A model generated the notes under the pieces. The model worked only from the letters and a program-made list of their open reading frames with translations, made no database searches and was not told where the DNA came from. Positions 9,124 to 20,304 of a stretch of 64,000 nucleotides of DNA are shown here, one piece after another. The translations under genes were made by a program, and so were the position numbers. The stretch comes from Burkholderia glumae LMG 2196 = ATCC 33617 (lineage in GTDB: Bacteria > Pseudomonadota > Gammaproteobacteria > Burkholderiales > Burkholderiaceae), in contig NZ_CP009434.1 of assembly GCF_000960995.1 (NCBI RefSeq), positions 186,001 to 250,000 of the forward strand. Direction: 5' to 3'. Every line of letters begins with the position of its first letter. Positions within the stretch are counted from its first letter, which is position 1.

Positions 9124-10131
9124 ATGAAAACATTCGCCAAGCTTTTCGTCCTGGCCAGCCTCGCGCTGTCCTCACCCGTGTTCGCTGCCTGCCGTCAGAT
9201 GACGGACGCTGAGATCAAGGAGGAGATGGACCGGGGATATCTGTCGTTCAAGAAGATAACTGTCGCCATACAGCCCGAGCAACAGGTGGTATCGATCGAT
9301 CCGCGGCTCGAGATCGGCGGCGTGATCGCCACCGCCAAATCCACGCTGTTCTCCGTCTACCACAACTTCGCATCTTGCCCAGGCGGCGGCATCATCCGGT
9401 TCGACTCGACGCATTCACCTACCGCGCTACCCAACGTCTACGATAGCGGCACGCCCGGTATCGGCTATCGCCTGACCTACATGCGCAGAAGCGGATTCAA
9501 CTCGTTGTTGCCGTTCAGTTCGAACATACCGGACGGCCCGGCGAGCGGAAACTGGGCACGCTTCGGCATTGGCTCCTACTTCAAGCTGGAGTTGATCCGA
9601 ACCGGGCAGCTCCAGACCGTCAATCAGGTGGCGAACCTTGGCGAGATCGCCCTCGGCACGGGCAATGGCGATCACGTCCAGATCATCTCCGTCAAAACGG
9701 GGCCGATGACCGTCAAGGTGCTGCCGCACTGCTCGGTCGCCGCAGACAAGCTCAACATCGATTTCGGCACGTTTGGGCCTGACGCCGTCTCCTATACCGA
9801 CGGCCCTACACAACCGATCGACTTCACCGTGCAATGCATCGGCCCGACTCCGCCGGTCTCGATCACCGCGGCGCTGTCCGGCACGCCCGACCCGGAGAAT
9901 CCCAGCTTGATCAAGAACGAAGGCGCGGCGCATCTCGGGATTCTCGTGCACGACAGGATTACCGGCACGACCCTCAAGCCCAACGATCCCAACAGCACGC
10001 TCGTACAGAATCCGGCAAGCGCACTCCAGTCGCCGTTCCAACTCGCGGCCACGGTGCTACGTGTCGGTACCGCGACACCGCCGCCCGGCAAGATCCAGGC
10101 GACCGCGACGATCACTCTGACGATCAACTGA
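9124..10131 (+). CDS. Two-domain fimbrial tip adhesin (FimH-like architecture)
   Basis: 335-residue exported protein. A signal peptide (MKTFAKLFVLASLALSSPVFA) leaves a mature start ACRQM. Residues ~22-190 form a variable N-terminal domain with two cysteines, suggestive of a receptor-binding lectin. Residues ~195-335 form a pilin-like domain: VLPHCSVAADKLNIDFGTFGP, a second Cys in DFTVQCIG, LSGTPDP, LGILVHD, and a C-terminal QATATITLTIN strand suited to donor-strand exchange. This is the layout of chaperone-usher tip adhesins. The matching usher, chaperone and pilins are on the opposite strand 23 kb away, with the T6SS operons between. RBS GAGGATAAAG precedes the ATG. Receptor not predictable. 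Confidence 0.8.
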   Translation: MKTFAKLFVLASLALSSPVFAACRQMTDAEIKEEMDRGYLSFKKITVAIQPEQQVVSIDPRLEIGGVIATAKSTLFSVYHNFASCPGGGIIRFDSTHSPTALPNVYDSGTPGIGYRLTYMRRSGFNSLLPFSSNIPDGPASGNWARFGIGSYFKLELIRTGQLQTVNQVANLGEIALGTGNGDHVQIISVKTGPMTVKVLPHCSVAADKLNIDFGTFGPDAVSYTDGPTQPIDFTVQCIGPTPPVSITAALSGTPDPENPSLIKNEGAAHLGILVHDRITGTTLKPNDPNSTLVQNPASALQSPFQLAATVLRVGTATPPPGKIQATATITLTIN

Positions 10132-10176
10132 GCTTCCTTCCCAATTTCAGGCCGCGCCACGCGCGGATTTACACGC

Positions 10177-11577
10177 ATGCTCGGCACGCCCGCACCCTCA
10201 CCCGGCACGATCTTCGTACAGATCGCGAGCTATCGCGACCCGCAACTGATCCCGACGCTGCTCGATCTGATCAATCAGGCACGCCACCCCGGCCGCCTGC
10301 GCATCGTCGTCTGCTGGCAGCATGCGGCCGACGAAACCCTTGGCCAATTCGGGAGGCACGGTTTCGGCGGCTACCATCGCGAGCGATCCGGCGAGCGCAT
10401 CGTTCAGCATCTGGCCTATCGGGGGGCGCGCGTCGAATTGATCGACGTGCCGCATCTGATGTCGCAAGGCGCGTGCTGGGCGCGCAACCTGCTGCAACAG
10501 CGCTACGACGGCGAGCGCTACACGCTGCAGCTCGATTCGCATCATCGTTTCATCGAGGCCTGGGATACGCTCGCCGTCGAGATGCTCGAGTCGCTGCGCG
10601 ACGAGAGCGCCAAGCCGGTACTGACCGCCTATCTGCCGAAGTATGATCCGGCGGACCCGTCGATCCAGGACACCGGCGAGCCGCAGATCATGACCTTCTT
10701 CCGGTTCAGCGTGGAAGGGGTCGTGATGTTCCGCTCGGTCAGGCTGCCCGACTGGCAGCGTACGCGTCCCGTACGCGCACGCTTCTACAGCGGCCATTTC
10801 ACGTTCGCCGACGGCCATTTCGCCGCTACCGTGCAGCATGATCCCGATTACTTCTTCCTTGGCGAGGAGATCTCGATCGCTGCGCGCGCATTCACGCACG
10901 GCTACGATCTCTATCACCCGCACCGCCTCATTGCGTGGCACGAATACACGCGCCGGCACCGCGTGAAGATATGGGACGACCATACGGACGAGGCCAAGGC
11001 GCGCGGCGAGATCAGCGAACATTGGAGCGAGCGCAACGATCGCGCCTACCGCCGCAATCGCGCGCTGCTGGGCGTGGACGGCACCACGGCCGAGCCGGGC
11101 CAGTTCGGCCGCTATGGACTCGGCACCGCACGCTCGTTGGCCGACTACGAAGCCTACGCCGGCATCAGCTTTGCCTGGCGCGGCATCCAGCGTGCCACGC
11201 TGCATCACGAACTGCCGGTGCCGGACGCGCCACGCCTGTCCGAGGCCGAATGGAAAGCTTCGCTGCTACGTGCCAACGACGTGCGTGTCTGCCTGCATCG
11301 CGGCCTGTTCGACGAGTATGCCGCCACGCCGGGCCGGTGCGGAACACTGTCGGCGGCGGTATCGGCGCGCGTCGTGGTCCATGACGCCAACGGTGCCATC
11401 CTGCACGAGGATGCGATCGACGCCGAAGATCTCGCAAGATACCGCCATAACGACTGGCTCGACTTCTACGCCAGCTTCGAGTCAGCGCTCGACGAACTGC
11501 CAACCCGGTATGTCGTCGAGCTGTTCGACGAGGCGGGTGATTTGCTGAGCCGGGTCGGGAACAAGGTCTCCGATTGA
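10177..11577 (+). CDS. GT60-like GlcNAc-transferase family protein (PF11397-like)
   Basis: 466 residues without signal peptide or membrane segment, so probably cytosolic or translocated by a non-Sec route. The N-terminal GT-A domain begins IFVQIASYRDPQLIPTLLDL (residues ~11-30), then VVCWQHA, GACWARNLLQQ and TLQLDSHHRF (about 118-127), where the D-S-H replaces the usual DxD metal site. FYSGHFTFADG and FLGEEISIAARAF follow. This order matches the family of eukaryotic Skp1 GlcNAc-transferases and their bacterial relatives. A second, beta-rich domain occupies ~345-466. It sits 46 bp after the adhesin gene and its 3' end overlaps the end of rhs on the other strand by 96 bp. Acceptor unknown; fimbrial, secreted or host protein glycosylation, or an effector role, are all open. 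Confidence 0.75.
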   Translation: MLGTPAPSPGTIFVQIASYRDPQLIPTLLDLINQARHPGRLRIVVCWQHAADETLGQFGRHGFGGYHRERSGERIVQHLAYRGARVELIDVPHLMSQGACWARNLLQQRYDGERYTLQLDSHHRFIEAWDTLAVEMLESLRDESAKPVLTAYLPKYDPADPSIQDTGEPQIMTFFRFSVEGVVMFRSVRLPDWQRTRPVRARFYSGHFTFADGHFAATVQHDPDYFFLGEEISIAARAFTHGYDLYHPHRLIAWHEYTRRHRVKIWDDHTDEAKARGEISEHWSERNDRAYRRNRALLGVDGTTAEPGQFGRYGLGTARSLADYEAYAGISFAWRGIQRATLHHELPVPDAPRLSEAEWKASLLRANDVRVCLHRGLFDEYAATPGRCGTLSAAVSARVVVHDANGAILHEDAIDAEDLARYRHNDWLDFYASFESALDELPTRYVVELFDEAGDLLSRVGNKVSD

Positions 11578-14500
11578 AGCGCAGGCCACGGCGACGCACG
11601 GTGTCGGCTGCGGCGTCGGGCCGCCGAGCGGATTGCACCAGGTAAGCGGATTCGGCGCGTAGCGGTAGGGACTGAGGCCGTCAGGTGCGGTGCGGTCGGG
11701 GCTCAGGTAGCGGCCGGAACCAGGATCATAGATTCGCCGGCCGTTGTGATGCAGCGAGGTTTCCTCGTCCGCGTACTGCCCCGCGAAGCGCAGCGGCTGC
11801 TCAACCGCTTCATGGCCGAGCGCGAGCGGCGGCAGCGGCTCGCCCCATGCGCGCGACTCGGCGCGCCACACCATCGCGCTGCCCGAGTCGCTCAGCGCGA
11901 GCGCAGTGCCGATGCCGTCGGTGTGATAGTGATAGAGCTGCGTCGCGGCCGCATCGATCTCGCCGTTCTCGTCGAGCGTCTGGTCGAGCCGGGCGAGCGG
12001 CGCGAAGCCGATCGTGCCGTCCAGTTCCGGCAGATACAGATAGGTGCGCAGGCGGTTGCCGCAGCGCTCCTGAACCAGCCGCTCGCCCTGCCACAGATAG
12101 CGCGTGACCACGTCGGCGAGCGGCGCATGAGCTCGCCGCCGGACGTCGCGCTCGACGCGCTTCTCGATGCGCCGGCCCAGCGCGTCGTAGCGATAATGCA
12201 CAGTGCATCCCTGACACCGAGCCATGGTCAGATGCCCCTCGTCGTCCCAGCTCAACGACAGCGGATGACCGCGTCCGCCGCGGCGCACGAGCCGCCCCCA
12301 TGCGTCATGGTCGTAGCGATAGCCGTGGCCCTCGCGGATGCGGTGATCAGCCCGGACTGGCGTCAGCCGGCGGCCACCCGGCATGTCGCGCAGGTTGCCG
12401 GCGCCGTCCCAGGTGAAATATTCAATGCCCGGCTGACCGGACACACGTCTTACCAGACAGCCGCGCCGGTCGTAGTCGTACCAGACCGTCTCCTCGCCGG
12501 GGCCGCGAGTCGATACGATCTCGTCCGCCGCGCCGTAATCCGCGTCGCGCCAGAGTTGCCGATCGCGCTCAGTCGGCTCGCTCGGCGCGCCGGGATCGTC
12601 GCTCGTGACCGCGCGCCAGCGTTGCGGGCGCCCGAGGGCGTCGTACCCGACGTGCACCAGCAGGCTGCCCAGCATCCGCGCGATCGGCCGGCCCGCCGCG
12701 TCGTACCAGAACCGCGCGAGTTCCCGCCCGTCCAGCTCGACGAGCGCGATGGCTCCGCCGGCGTAACGACGGTGGCGCAATTCTTGGCCCGGCGGCAAAC
12801 GCGTCGCGATCAGCCGGCCGGCCGCATCATAGCTGTGGTGCAACTCGCCTGCGGCCCCCCGCTCGGCGAGCACACGACCGGCGGCGTCGCGCTCGAAACC
12901 CACCTCGTCGCCCTCGACGCCGAGCCGCACGCCCGCGTCGGTCGGCACGCGCGCGACTGCCTCGAGGGCGCCGCGCGCGTCGTAGCGGTAAATATGGCGA
13001 GCATGGCGCGACTCACGCGCGATCAAGCGCCCGATGGCGTCGTAGGCAAACGTCTCGCACCACCGCTGCGTTCCGGCAGTCCAGGTGATGCCGGCGATCC
13101 AGCCGTCTTCCGTATAGTCGAACTCGCGCGACACGCCGTCGGCATCGGTGATCGACAGGCAGTCCCTCGCGCCCCAGGCGAGACGCCGCACGCCACCGTT
13201 CGCACTCTCGACGCGCAGCAGCCGGCCATGCGCATCGTAGCGCCGCAGCACGGCGTGCCCCTCCTCGTCGACGGTTCGCACCACCTTGCCGCGCCGGTCG
13301 CGATACCAGTGCCGGCTCGTGCCGTTCGCGCTGGTGAACGACACGCGCTGGCTGGCCGCGTTCCAGACATGACGCTCCACACGCCCGTCTGGACGCCGGA
13401 TGGCCACCGCGCGGCCGAGCAAATCGCGCTCTATGCGCGTAACCGCACCTAGCGCGTCGGTCACGCCGACCAGATTGCCATCGGCATCGTATTCGTATGT
13501 GGTCGTCGCGCCGTCGGACCTGATGCAACACGTCGGCTGGCCCCAACGGTTGCATGTAGTCCGAGTTTCGACTCCGAGTGCATCGATCGTGCGCTCGAGC
13601 AGGCCGTCGGCATCGTAGACGAAACGCTCAAGCGCGCCGGACGGCGTCTGATAATGCACCGGCTGCAGGCAATCGTTGCGCCCCCACATCCAGGTACGGC
13701 CGTCGCTCATCGTCACGGCGATGGGTTCGTTCGTGGAAAACGCGTACTGGGTCGAGCGCACGCCGCCCAGCGGATCGATTTCGCGCACGACGCGCCCCTG
13801 CGCGTCGTATTCGAGGCGCACCGTGCGATTGCCGGGCAGATGGAGCGTCCCAGGCGCGTTGACGTCGGCGTAGTCGAACGCGTAGCGCCGTCCGTCGAAA
13901 TCGACACACGACGTCACATCGCCGCGTTCGTCGTACTGCCAGAACGCGGTATGGCCAAACACGTCGGTCACCTCGACGCGTCGGCGCTGCGCGTCATAGA
14001 CGAAGCGCTCGCGCGCACCTTCGGAGGTGGCGCGCTCCGTCACTCTCGCGGCAGCACCGGCGCCGCGCCAGCGGTAGCACGTCGTCATGCCGAGCGACGT
14101 AGCCACCTCGACGAGCTGCCCGTCCCGATATGCGAAGCGACGCACCTGTTCGCCAGCACGGTTGCGCACCGCGATCAGTTCTCCATGCGACCCGTAGTCG
14201 TAGCGGACCAACAAGCCGCCCGAGCCACCATCCACGCACTCGATCGCGCTCAGGCGCGCTCCGTCGTGCGCCTCGTAGTGCATCTGCAACTCGTGACCGC
14301 AGGTGCCCCGCATGCGCAGCAGGCGTCCTGCTTCGTCCCAGATACAGCCGATGCGCTGCCGATGCAAATCCTCGACATATTTGAGGCGTGCCACGCCATG
14401 CGCGTCGAACCCGCCGAACACACGATAGCGCGGCGACCAGTCGGCCACGACCAGACGGCCATCGGGAAGGTGCGCGATCTGCAGTTGCGCGGAAGCGGCG

Positions 14501-14961
14501 ACCACCATCGAGCCGCACGCCGGAAACGGTAGTTGCAAGATGGCGCCAGCCTCGTCAAGGTAGGTCAATTGATCGCCATCCCGGCGCAGCGTGACCTCCC
14601 AGGCGGTGTGCCAGCCGACGCCGAGCAGCCCGACCGCCTCGCGCGCGCTCGAGTAATGACGCGCCCACACCAGCGGCAGCCGCCCGCGCAGCGCGAAATC
14701 GGTCTCGTCCCGGGGCAGGCATACCAAGCTTCCCGAGACGACGTCCACCGAGCCGAACAGGATGCCCGAGAGCGCACGACGGATACCGTACCGCTCGACT
14801 ATTCCGGCGAGACGCCGGCAGCGGTCCACCGTCGGCCCCTGCCTCGTCAGCGGCAACACCACGCCGGCCAGCCCGACGAGTTCCGCCCCCATGGCACCAA
14901 TCGCGCCAACTATAGGCATCGTTCCGCTCCGACCTGCCTGATCGGCCTGCGTCACCACCAC
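11482..14961 (-). CDS. Rhs/YD-repeat protein with almost no C-terminal toxin tip
   Basis: 1159-residue Rhs-family protein, a T6SS effector shell. An N-terminal stretch with Gly/Ala-rich helices (about 14-45) leads to the DUF6531-type region FGSVDVVSGSLVCLPRDETDF. Dozens of YD repeats (e.g. YDAQGRVVREIDPLGG, YDADGNLVGVTDALG) follow to ~1060. The core closes with FAGQYADEETSLHHNGRRIYDPGSGRYLSPD and NPLTWCNPLGG near residue 1115. Normally a DPxGL motif and a 100-200-residue toxin follow; here only ~45 residues remain, and the last 32 codons are antisense to the neighbouring transferase gene. No immunity gene is visible. The GTG at 14961 has a strong GAGAGGGG RBS; an ATG at 14919 is possible. PAAR is 15 bp upstream. 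Confidence 0.85.
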   Translation of the reverse strand: MVVTQADQAGRSGTMPIVGAIGAMGAELVGLAGVVLPLTRQGPTVDRCRRLAGIVERYGIRRALSGILFGSVDVVSGSLVCLPRDETDFALRGRLPLVWARHYSSAREAVGLLGVGWHTAWEVTLRRDGDQLTYLDEAGAILQLPFPACGSMVVAASAQLQIAHLPDGRLVVADWSPRYRVFGGFDAHGVARLKYVEDLHRQRIGCIWDEAGRLLRMRGTCGHELQMHYEAHDGARLSAIECVDGGSGGLLVRYDYGSHGELIAVRNRAGEQVRRFAYRDGQLVEVATSLGMTTCYRWRGAGAAARVTERATSEGARERFVYDAQRRRVEVTDVFGHTAFWQYDERGDVTSCVDFDGRRYAFDYADVNAPGTLHLPGNRTVRLEYDAQGRVVREIDPLGGVRSTQYAFSTNEPIAVTMSDGRTWMWGRNDCLQPVHYQTPSGALERFVYDADGLLERTIDALGVETRTTCNRWGQPTCCIRSDGATTTYEYDADGNLVGVTDALGAVTRIERDLLGRAVAIRRPDGRVERHVWNAASQRVSFTSANGTSRHWYRDRRGKVVRTVDEEGHAVLRRYDAHGRLLRVESANGGVRRLAWGARDCLSITDADGVSREFDYTEDGWIAGITWTAGTQRWCETFAYDAIGRLIARESRHARHIYRYDARGALEAVARVPTDAGVRLGVEGDEVGFERDAAGRVLAERGAAGELHHSYDAAGRLIATRLPPGQELRHRRYAGGAIALVELDGRELARFWYDAAGRPIARMLGSLLVHVGYDALGRPQRWRAVTSDDPGAPSEPTERDRQLWRDADYGAADEIVSTRGPGEETVWYDYDRRGCLVRRVSGQPGIEYFTWDGAGNLRDMPGGRRLTPVRADHRIREGHGYRYDHDAWGRLVRRGGRGHPLSLSWDDEGHLTMARCQGCTVHYRYDALGRRIEKRVERDVRRRAHAPLADVVTRYLWQGERLVQERCGNRLRTYLYLPELDGTIGFAPLARLDQTLDENGEIDAAATQLYHYHTDGIGTALALSDSGSAMVWRAESRAWGEPLPPLALGHEAVEQPLRFAGQYADEETSLHHNGRRIYDPGSGRYLSPDRTAPDGLSPYRYAPNPLTWCNPLGGPTPQPTPCVAVACASIGDLVPDPAQQITRLVEQLDDIPGWQFVER

Positions 14962-14976
14962 GTCACCCCTCTCTCG

Positions 14977-15240
14977 TCAGGAGCCGATTCGAACGTCCGA
15001 CGAACCGGTAACGACCGGCGCGCCACAGGACGTCAGGCCGGTGACAAATACGGCCGCCGCGTTGTTGATGAAGACCGTTTCTGAACTCTTGCACAGCGCC
15101 TGTGCCCCGGGATGCAGCATACACACCGCAGCCTTTCCGACGCACGCGGCGGCGTTCTTGTTGATGTTCACGTTCGACGAACCACTGATGATCACGCCGC
15201 CGTGCCCTATTGCGTCACCTACCCGCGCTGCTGAATACAT
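14977..15240 (-). CDS. PAAR-domain spike-tip protein
   Basis: 87-residue PAAR protein that caps the VgrG trimer and carries effectors. It begins MYSAARVGDAIGHGG and continues with IISGSSNVNINKNAAACVGKAAVC and a final VVTGSSDVRIGS; repeated G-S-S-x-V-x-I and the Gly/Cys pattern fit the PAAR fold, with His and Cys residues available for the zinc site. The start at 15240 is chosen because AGAAAAGGGAG-like purines precede it; an in-frame GTG/TTG extension of 16 residues is possible. It lies between vgrG1 and rhs, the expected place for a PAAR that loads an Rhs effector lacking its own PAAR domain. Confidence 0.85.
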   Translation of the reverse strand: MYSAARVGDAIGHGGVIISGSSNVNINKNAAACVGKAAVCMLHPGAQALCKSSETVFINNAAAVFVTGLTSCGAPVVTGSSDVRIGS

Positions 15241-15270
15241 TTTCCCTTCTCCTTTTCGAAAGCTGGAAAT

Positions 15271-15291
15271 GCCGTGCGGCTTACGCACGGC
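15271..15291 (-). terminator. Perfect 8-bp stem-loop between vgrG1 and PAAR genes
   Basis: GCCGTGCG, loop GCTTA, CGCACGGC. The stem is perfect but no T-run follows in the direction of transcription, so it may act as a weak terminator or 3'-end stabiliser of the vgrG1 message rather than a full stop. Confidence 0.4.
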
Positions 15292-15318
15292 GGGTTACGA
15301 CATGCCTTGTCGCCGCGA

Positions 15319-18087
<2,769 letters not shown>

Positions 18088-18150
18088 ACGCTCCCCAATA
18101 CTGTTGATCGAACGCCGTCCCGATGCGCGGCTTCGACCCACTTGCGCCTC
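18088..18150 (-). pseudogene. Duplicated tssM 3'-end remnant upstream of vgrG1
   Basis: The ~62 bp before vgrG1 align with the end of tssM before vgrG2. Read on the minus strand the remnant gives G-S-K-P-R-I-G-T-A-F-D-Q, against G-S-E-P-P-T-G-A-A-F-D-stop in tssM. The stop has changed to CAA/CAG context. This shows that the vgrG duplication carried the tssM tail with it. Confidence 0.65.
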
Positions 18151-18229
18151 GGGGCGTCAATGCCCGTTGCTGGCTTGAACCTGTACCGCCGACGCCTGGC
18201 CGGCGAGGCTTCTGTCGCCCGCAACCGCC

Positions 18230-20287
18230 CTATGCATCACCCGGGTTGAGATCAAGCGGCGAACCCTGCACGACGACACGATCGTCGCCCTGAATACGGA
18301 TTGTTCTGCCGACCAGCTTGATCGTGCCGTCCGCGCATAGCGTCAGCGACGACTTGCCGGACGAAATCGCTATCTCGCCACCCGCGGTCAACGCGTACAT
18401 GCCACCGACGGTATGCAAGGACGCGCCTCCCACCGTGACGGATCGCGCCCCGCCCACGGTCAGCGTCGAGGCACCGGCCACCGCCGTGGTCTGCGCCCCA
18501 CCCACCAGCAAGCTGTGCGCAAGACCCACGGTATAGGACGCCATGCCCAGCACGTTGCAATTGATCTCCCCGCCCACCTCGACGTTGTACCCGGCACCGA
18601 CGGCGACCGAGAAATCGATGCCCACAACGAGCGACTCGTTCAGCTTGGTCAGGCGGTTCATCCCACGCTCAGCCTGGATCAGAAGCTCTTCGGCTCCCGC
18701 CTTGTCCTCGAATCGGATGGCGTTGAAATTCTGCTTGCCGCCATTGATCGAACGGCTCATCACGCCGCTCTGCGTCGCGTTGCCCGGCAGATCCCATGGC
18801 GGCGGCGTCAGCGTGTTGTAGAGACTGCCGAGGATCAGGGGGCGATCGGGGTCGCCATTCCAGAAATCGACGATCACTTCCTGACCGATGCGCGGAATAT
18901 AAATGCTGCCGAAATTGGAGCCCGCCCAGGCCTGGCTCACCCGTACCCAGCACGAATCGGTCTCGGCGTTGCGGCCGTAGCGGTCCCATGCAAAATGCAC
19001 CTTCACGCGACCAAACTCGTCGGTCCACAGCGTTTCGCCTTCCGGACCCACCACGATGGCCGACTGCGGGCCGCTCACGAATGGCTTGGGCGTGGCCATC
19101 GGCAGCCGGAACACCTCGCTGGTCGGCTGTACCTCGAAGCGATTGGAAAACGTGTACTGATAGCCGCTGCCCGATTCGTCCGGATTGCCGATCACATTGA
19201 GCTCGGTGCCTATCACCAGATATTCGCGGTTGGCATCCGTGCGATCGAAATTGATCAGCTCGAAGGTCTGCCCGCACGCGAGCCCGCGCAGGTTGCCCTC
19301 GCCGCTCGCGCGCATGCCTGGCGCACGCAGCATCTCCATGCGCGTGCGCGCCAGCAACTCGCCGTGGCTGCTATCGCTGTAGTCGCCCGGCCATTCATAG
19401 CGCTCGAACGTATTCCAGTCGGTATCGCGCGCCTGCTGGTTGACCGCATGCAAGTCCGCCCGCGGCCACGTGAAATCGAAGTCGTTCGTCAAATAGCTGC
19501 CCGGGCAGATCATCTCGGCCGTCGAGAACGCGCTGATATATTCCGCGTCGGTCTTGCCCTCCTGCGGCTGGAACGCCAGCTTTTGATACGCCGGGTTCGG
19601 CGACTTGCGGTGCGCGCCGATGTGGTCGCACAACACCAGCCGCTGCTTGCCGTCGGAGTGCTCGATGAACCAGTAGATACCCCACTCCTCCATCAGACGC
19701 TGCATGAAGCGGAAGTCGGACTCGCCGTACTGGACCTGGTAGGCTCGCGGCTCATTCCGCTCGCTCTCGCCCATCAGCACATAACGGCTCACGTCGAGCC
19801 GCTTCTCGACCGGATACGGATACTCGCCGAGGATCGTGTCGAGGATCTCGATCACCGTCTTGTCCTGGAAGATGCGGTAGTCGGTGGTCAGCGTGGCGAG
19901 CCATAACCACGGCTTCAGGGTCACGCGATAGACGTTGAAACGTCCCTCGCGGCGCACGAACTCCGACTTGGTGACCAACCCGGTGATCTCGCGCACGGCG
20001 CCCTGTGCCGTGCCCTGCGCACCAGCCGGCGCGTCGAGTTGGATCGACACGGTCAGCTCCTTGCCGAGCATCGCACTCAAGCCGAGGTTCGCACTCGCGG
20101 CCAGCGGTATCGCGTAATCGTCCGGAGTACGCAGCAGCACTTTGTAATCGAACAGCTTGCCGAGTTCCTCGCTACCCTCCATCGCCATAAATTCCAGCGC
20201 GGCATGCCCCAGCACCTGCGGTATCGCCGCGCTCGTCACGCTGACCGTGCGGCTCCGAGCGTCCATGATCTTGGAATCCACTGTCAT
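18230..20287 (-). CDS. vgrG: VgrG2, T6SS spike protein without extension
   Basis: 685-residue VgrG (TssI) of standard core length, forming the trimeric puncturing spike on the Hcp tube. Domain order is gp27-like base (about 1-380), gp5 OB region (about 400-480, with VGPEGETLWTDEFGRVKVHF and RIGQEVIVDFWNGDPDRPLILGS), then a beta-helix ending KLVGRTIRIQGDDRVVVQGSPLDLNPGDA. It differs from VgrG1 at only scattered residues until position ~684. ATG 20287 has RBS GAGGGGAAGAT. It follows tssM by 17 bp, so it belongs to the same transcription unit and is the probable parent copy of the duplication. Confidence 0.95.
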   Translation of the reverse strand: MTVDSKIMDARSRTVSVTSAAIPQVLGHAALEFMAMEGSEELGKLFDYKVLLRTPDDYAIPLAASANLGLSAMLGKELTVSIQLDAPAGAQGTAQGAVREITGLVTKSEFVRREGRFNVYRVTLKPWLWLATLTTDYRIFQDKTVIEILDTILGEYPYPVEKRLDVSRYVLMGESERNEPRAYQVQYGESDFRFMQRLMEEWGIYWFIEHSDGKQRLVLCDHIGAHRKSPNPAYQKLAFQPQEGKTDAEYISAFSTAEMICPGSYLTNDFDFTWPRADLHAVNQQARDTDWNTFERYEWPGDYSDSSHGELLARTRMEMLRAPGMRASGEGNLRGLACGQTFELINFDRTDANREYLVIGTELNVIGNPDESGSGYQYTFSNRFEVQPTSEVFRLPMATPKPFVSGPQSAIVVGPEGETLWTDEFGRVKVHFAWDRYGRNAETDSCWVRVSQAWAGSNFGSIYIPRIGQEVIVDFWNGDPDRPLILGSLYNTLTPPPWDLPGNATQSGVMSRSINGGKQNFNAIRFEDKAGAEELLIQAERGMNRLTKLNESLVVGIDFSVAVGAGYNVEVGGEINCNVLGMASYTVGLAHSLLVGGAQTTAVAGASTLTVGGARSVTVGGASLHTVGGMYALTAGGEIAISSGKSSLTLCADGTIKLVGRTIRIQGDDRVVVQGSPLDLNPGDA

Positions 20288-20304
20288 ATCTTCCCCTCAT
20301 TCCG

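Noticed and set aside
11585..14532. Long plus-strand frames opposite rhs
   Set aside because: They are His/Arg-rich antisense shadows of high-GC coding DNA, without family resemblance or RBS.
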